A stretch of 7,261 bases of DNA from contig JBAYZQ010000121.1 in the NCBI GenBank assembly GCA_041672385.1, forward strand, positions 1 through 7,261, given 5' to 3'. Of the stretch, positions 6,010 through 7,261 are shown piece by piece (position 1 is the first letter of the stretch; every line of letters begins with the position of its first letter). The position numbers were made by a program, and so were the translations under genes. The DNA is from JBAYZQ01 sp041672385 (GTDB lineage Bacteria > Spirochaetota > Spirochaetia > Sphaerochaetales > Sphaerochaetaceae). The notes below the pieces were generated by a model. The model was not told the DNA's origin and did not search any database. It saw only the letters and a list, made by a program, of their open reading frames with translations.

Positions 6010-7044
6010 TTAATTTATGTCTAAAATAGTCTCTCCCTCAACCATTTCTCCTTTAACAAAAATTTTCTTTTCGCTATTAGGAAGACAAACACCATTTCCA
6101 CGACTAATTTGAAGCTTGTCATAAACTTCAACTGCCTTTGAAATAACCTCATCAAACCTTCTATTAAAAGTTGTGAGAACTTTTGGGGTTGATTTAGCAC
6201 AATAGAAATTCCCAAATCCCATTATTGAAACATCTTCAGGAACTCTAATTTTATACCTTACACAAGCATTATAAAAACCAAGTGCCATAGTATCATCTCG
6301 AGGAAAAACTAGTTTTGGAAGACGGTTTTCCTTAATTAACTCCTCTGCTATTTCAAAACCTAAAGCCATATCATCACTACAATCATCTTTAAGAGAAATA
6401 AGGTCACATTCCATTGCTCGTTTTTCACATTCTTTTTGAACTCCAAGTCTTCTGTTTAAGTTAGGAGACAACAAAGCCCAATTTTCAACATCTATATAAG
6501 TAAGCTTACGATGCCCTTTTTTATATACATATTCCACCATCTTTTCTGCAGCATAAAAATTATCAACTGCTACATAAGGATAATCTGCTCCTTCAAAATA
6601 TCTAGCAAGAAAGATTATTGGAGTAGTTTCTTTCTCTCTTAAACTCATAAAATATTCTTTATTTTCAACAAATTGGAAATAAACAAACAAAACATCAATT
6701 TTACTACCCAATAACCTCTCACAATTAATCTTTTCTCTAGTTTTATCATTTCTTGAAGTTGCCCAAATAATCCTAGAGTTTCTGTTCTCAGCAAACTCCT
6801 CTAAAGGCATCAGGATCTGAGATTCTTGAATCTTACCCATATCAGAAACTATAAGTCCAAACATTTTATTTTTTCCAGAAGCCAATCCACTTGCTTGATA
6901 ATTAACTCTATATCCAAGTTTTTTCATTGCAGAAAGCACTTTTTGTCTATTTACTTCCTTCACATTCTTCTTTCCTTGAAGTACGTTTGAAATTGTGCCT
7001 AAAGACAATCCTGTAATTTTTGAAATGTCATTATATGAAGCCAT
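6010..7044 (-). CDS. LacI/GalR-family transcriptional repressor
   Basis: A 344-residue regulator of normal family length. The N-terminal helix-turn-helix spans about residues 4-24 (YNDISKITGLSLGTISNVLQG), followed by the third helix (VKEVNRQKVLSAMKKLGY) and the hinge helix NYQASGLASGK with the usual lever leucine (Leu54). The effector-binding, periplasmic-binding-protein-like domain begins at MFGLIVSDM (61-69). Other family landmarks are NRRLGV (197-202), PRDDTMALGFYNAC (248-261) and VPEDVSIMGFGN (268-279). In the last one Gly278 replaces the Asp usually found in GFD. Recognition-helix positions 15, 16 and 20 are Leu, Gly and Asn; position 20 is usually Arg. AGGA lies just upstream of the ATG. 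Four identical operators, upstream of this gene and of the transport genes, imply autorepression and control of the operon. The inducer is unknown, plausibly the imported compound or its desulfated product. Confidence 0.95.
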   Translation of the reverse strand: MASYNDISKITGLSLGTISNVLQGKKNVKEVNRQKVLSAMKKLGYRVNYQASGLASGKNKMFGLIVSDMGKIQESQILMPLEEFAENRNSRIIWATSRNDKTREKINCERLLGSKIDVLFVYFQFVENKEYFMSLREKETTPIIFLARYFEGADYPYVAVDNFYAAEKMVEYVYKKGHRKLTYIDVENWALLSPNLNRRLGVQKECEKRAMECDLISLKDDCSDDMALGFEIAEELIKENRLPKLVFPRDDTMALGFYNACVRYKIRVPEDVSIMGFGNFYCAKSTPKVLTTFNRRFDEVISKAVEVYDKLQISRGNGVCLPNSEKKIFVKGEMVEGETILDIN

Positions 7045-7063
7045 AGATTCCTTCTTTTCAACA

Positions 7064-7105
7064 TGAAGCGTTTCATGTTGAAGCGTTTCATGTTGAAGCG
7101 TTTCA
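7064..7105. promoter_or_regulatory. Three tandem LacI-family operators (15-bp direct repeat)
   Basis: TGAAGCGTTTCA occurs at 7064-7075, 7079-7090 and 7094-7105, separated by 3-bp linkers so that the unit repeats every 15 bp. All three match the single operator at 5975-5986. They lie between the -10 box of the repressor gene and its Shine-Dalgarno, so they fall in the first ~45 nt of the transcript. A decayed fourth unit (7049-7060) keeps only the TTTCA half and now contains the Shine-Dalgarno. Confidence 0.9.
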
Positions 7106-7113
7106 TAAAAGAA

Positions 7114-7141
7114 ATAATATCACACTATTCAGATAAGTCAA
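7114..7141 (-). promoter_or_regulatory. Promoter of the LacI-family repressor gene
   Basis: On the minus strand, -35 TTGACT (7136-7141) and -10 TATTAT (7114-7119) match five of six consensus bases each, with a 16-bp spacer. A TG one base before the -10 makes it an extended -10 promoter. The predicted start is near 7107, directly at the first operator. An A/T-only tract upstream of the -35 may act as an UP element. Confidence 0.75.
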
Positions 7142-7142
7142 G

Positions 7143-7167
7143 AAAAAAAATAAAAAAAAATTTTTTT
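7143..7167. other. A/T-only tract, possible UP element or bent DNA
   Basis: Twenty-five consecutive A/T bases consist of A-runs followed by a T-run. The tract ends one base from the repressor promoter -35 on the minus strand. It also lies upstream of whatever drives the presumed plus-strand gene at the right edge. A role in RNA polymerase alpha-subunit binding or DNA curvature is an inference. Confidence 0.4.
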
Positions 7168-7251
7168 GTGAAGAGTAAGATAAAGTGTCCACGAAAAAAT
7201 ATAAAGAAAGTCCCACAAAACTCTGTTAATATTAAGTTTACAACCACCAAT

Positions 7252-7257
7252 AAGGAG
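7252..7257 (+). promoter_or_regulatory. Shine-Dalgarno of a divergent gene starting beyond the right edge
   Basis: AAGGAG lies nine bases from the window end, on the plus strand and within AT-rich leader DNA, and no start codon follows before the edge. The spacing fits a start codon at or just beyond the window end. The gene would be divergent from the repressor. A TATAAA at 7200-7205 could be its -10, but no -35 is evident. Confidence 0.5.
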
Positions 7258-7261
7258 AGAT

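Noticed and set aside
6002..6020. AAATTAATTT plus T-run after the repressor as a terminator
   Set aside because: The palindrome has no usable loop and would form at most three A-U pairs.
6021..6215. Short minus-strand frame of 64 codons inside the repressor gene
   Set aside because: It is a different frame within a well-supported LacI-family coding region with no separate ribosome-binding site.
7200..7205. TATAAA as -10 of a plus-strand promoter
   Set aside because: No -35-like hexamer is present at 16-18 bp upstream; in AT-rich DNA this match alone is not enough.
7226..7235. Palindrome TTAATATTAA in the right intergenic region
   Set aside because: A ten-base A/T palindrome is expected by chance in such AT-rich DNA and has no second copy.

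Overview
The window is an AT-rich, tightly packed stretch of bacterial DNA, with almost every gene on the minus strand. It looks like one regulated transport-and-degradation operon. The likely host is an AT-rich diderm bacterium, possibly a spirochaete. The solute-binding protein has an ordinary cleavable signal peptide with no lipobox cysteine, and its start (AFA, then IGEAEE) resembles spirochaetal binding proteins. This assignment is an inference from style, not a match to a named species.

Layout in the direction of transcription (right to left). The right end (7045-7261) is a control region. It holds an extended -10 promoter for a LacI-family repressor gene and three tandem copies of a 12-bp operator just downstream of the -10 box. 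At the very edge is a plus-strand Shine-Dalgarno sequence that probably belongs to a divergent gene beginning outside the window. The repressor gene (6010-7044) is followed by a short gap with a fourth, identical copy of the operator, placed against a -10-like box in front of the transport genes. Next come a periplasmic substrate-binding protein (4875-5951), a strong hairpin with a U-run, two different permeases (3978-4808 and 3202-3981), two different ATPases (2456-3226 and 1698-2444) and a type I sulfatase (160-1683). After a 70-bp gap, the first 29 codons of a chromate-transporter-like (CHR family) protein run off the left edge.

How the genes seem to work together. The binding protein, permeases and ATPases belong to the nitrate/sulfonate/taurine (NitT/TauT, SsuABC-like) importer family. 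The sulfatase has no signal peptide, so it should act in the cytoplasm. The simplest reading is a system that captures a small sulfated organic compound in the periplasm, imports it intact and removes the sulfate inside. The LacI-type regulator would sense the substrate or a product. No formylglycine-generating enzyme is present in the window, so sulfatase maturation must be encoded elsewhere.

The most notable feature is that the importer appears fully heteromeric, and the two ATPases carry complementary defects. One has a degenerate signature motif. The other lacks the H-loop histidine and has an odd P-loop. Together they predict one canonical and one degenerate ATP site, an arrangement best known from asymmetric heterodimeric exporters.
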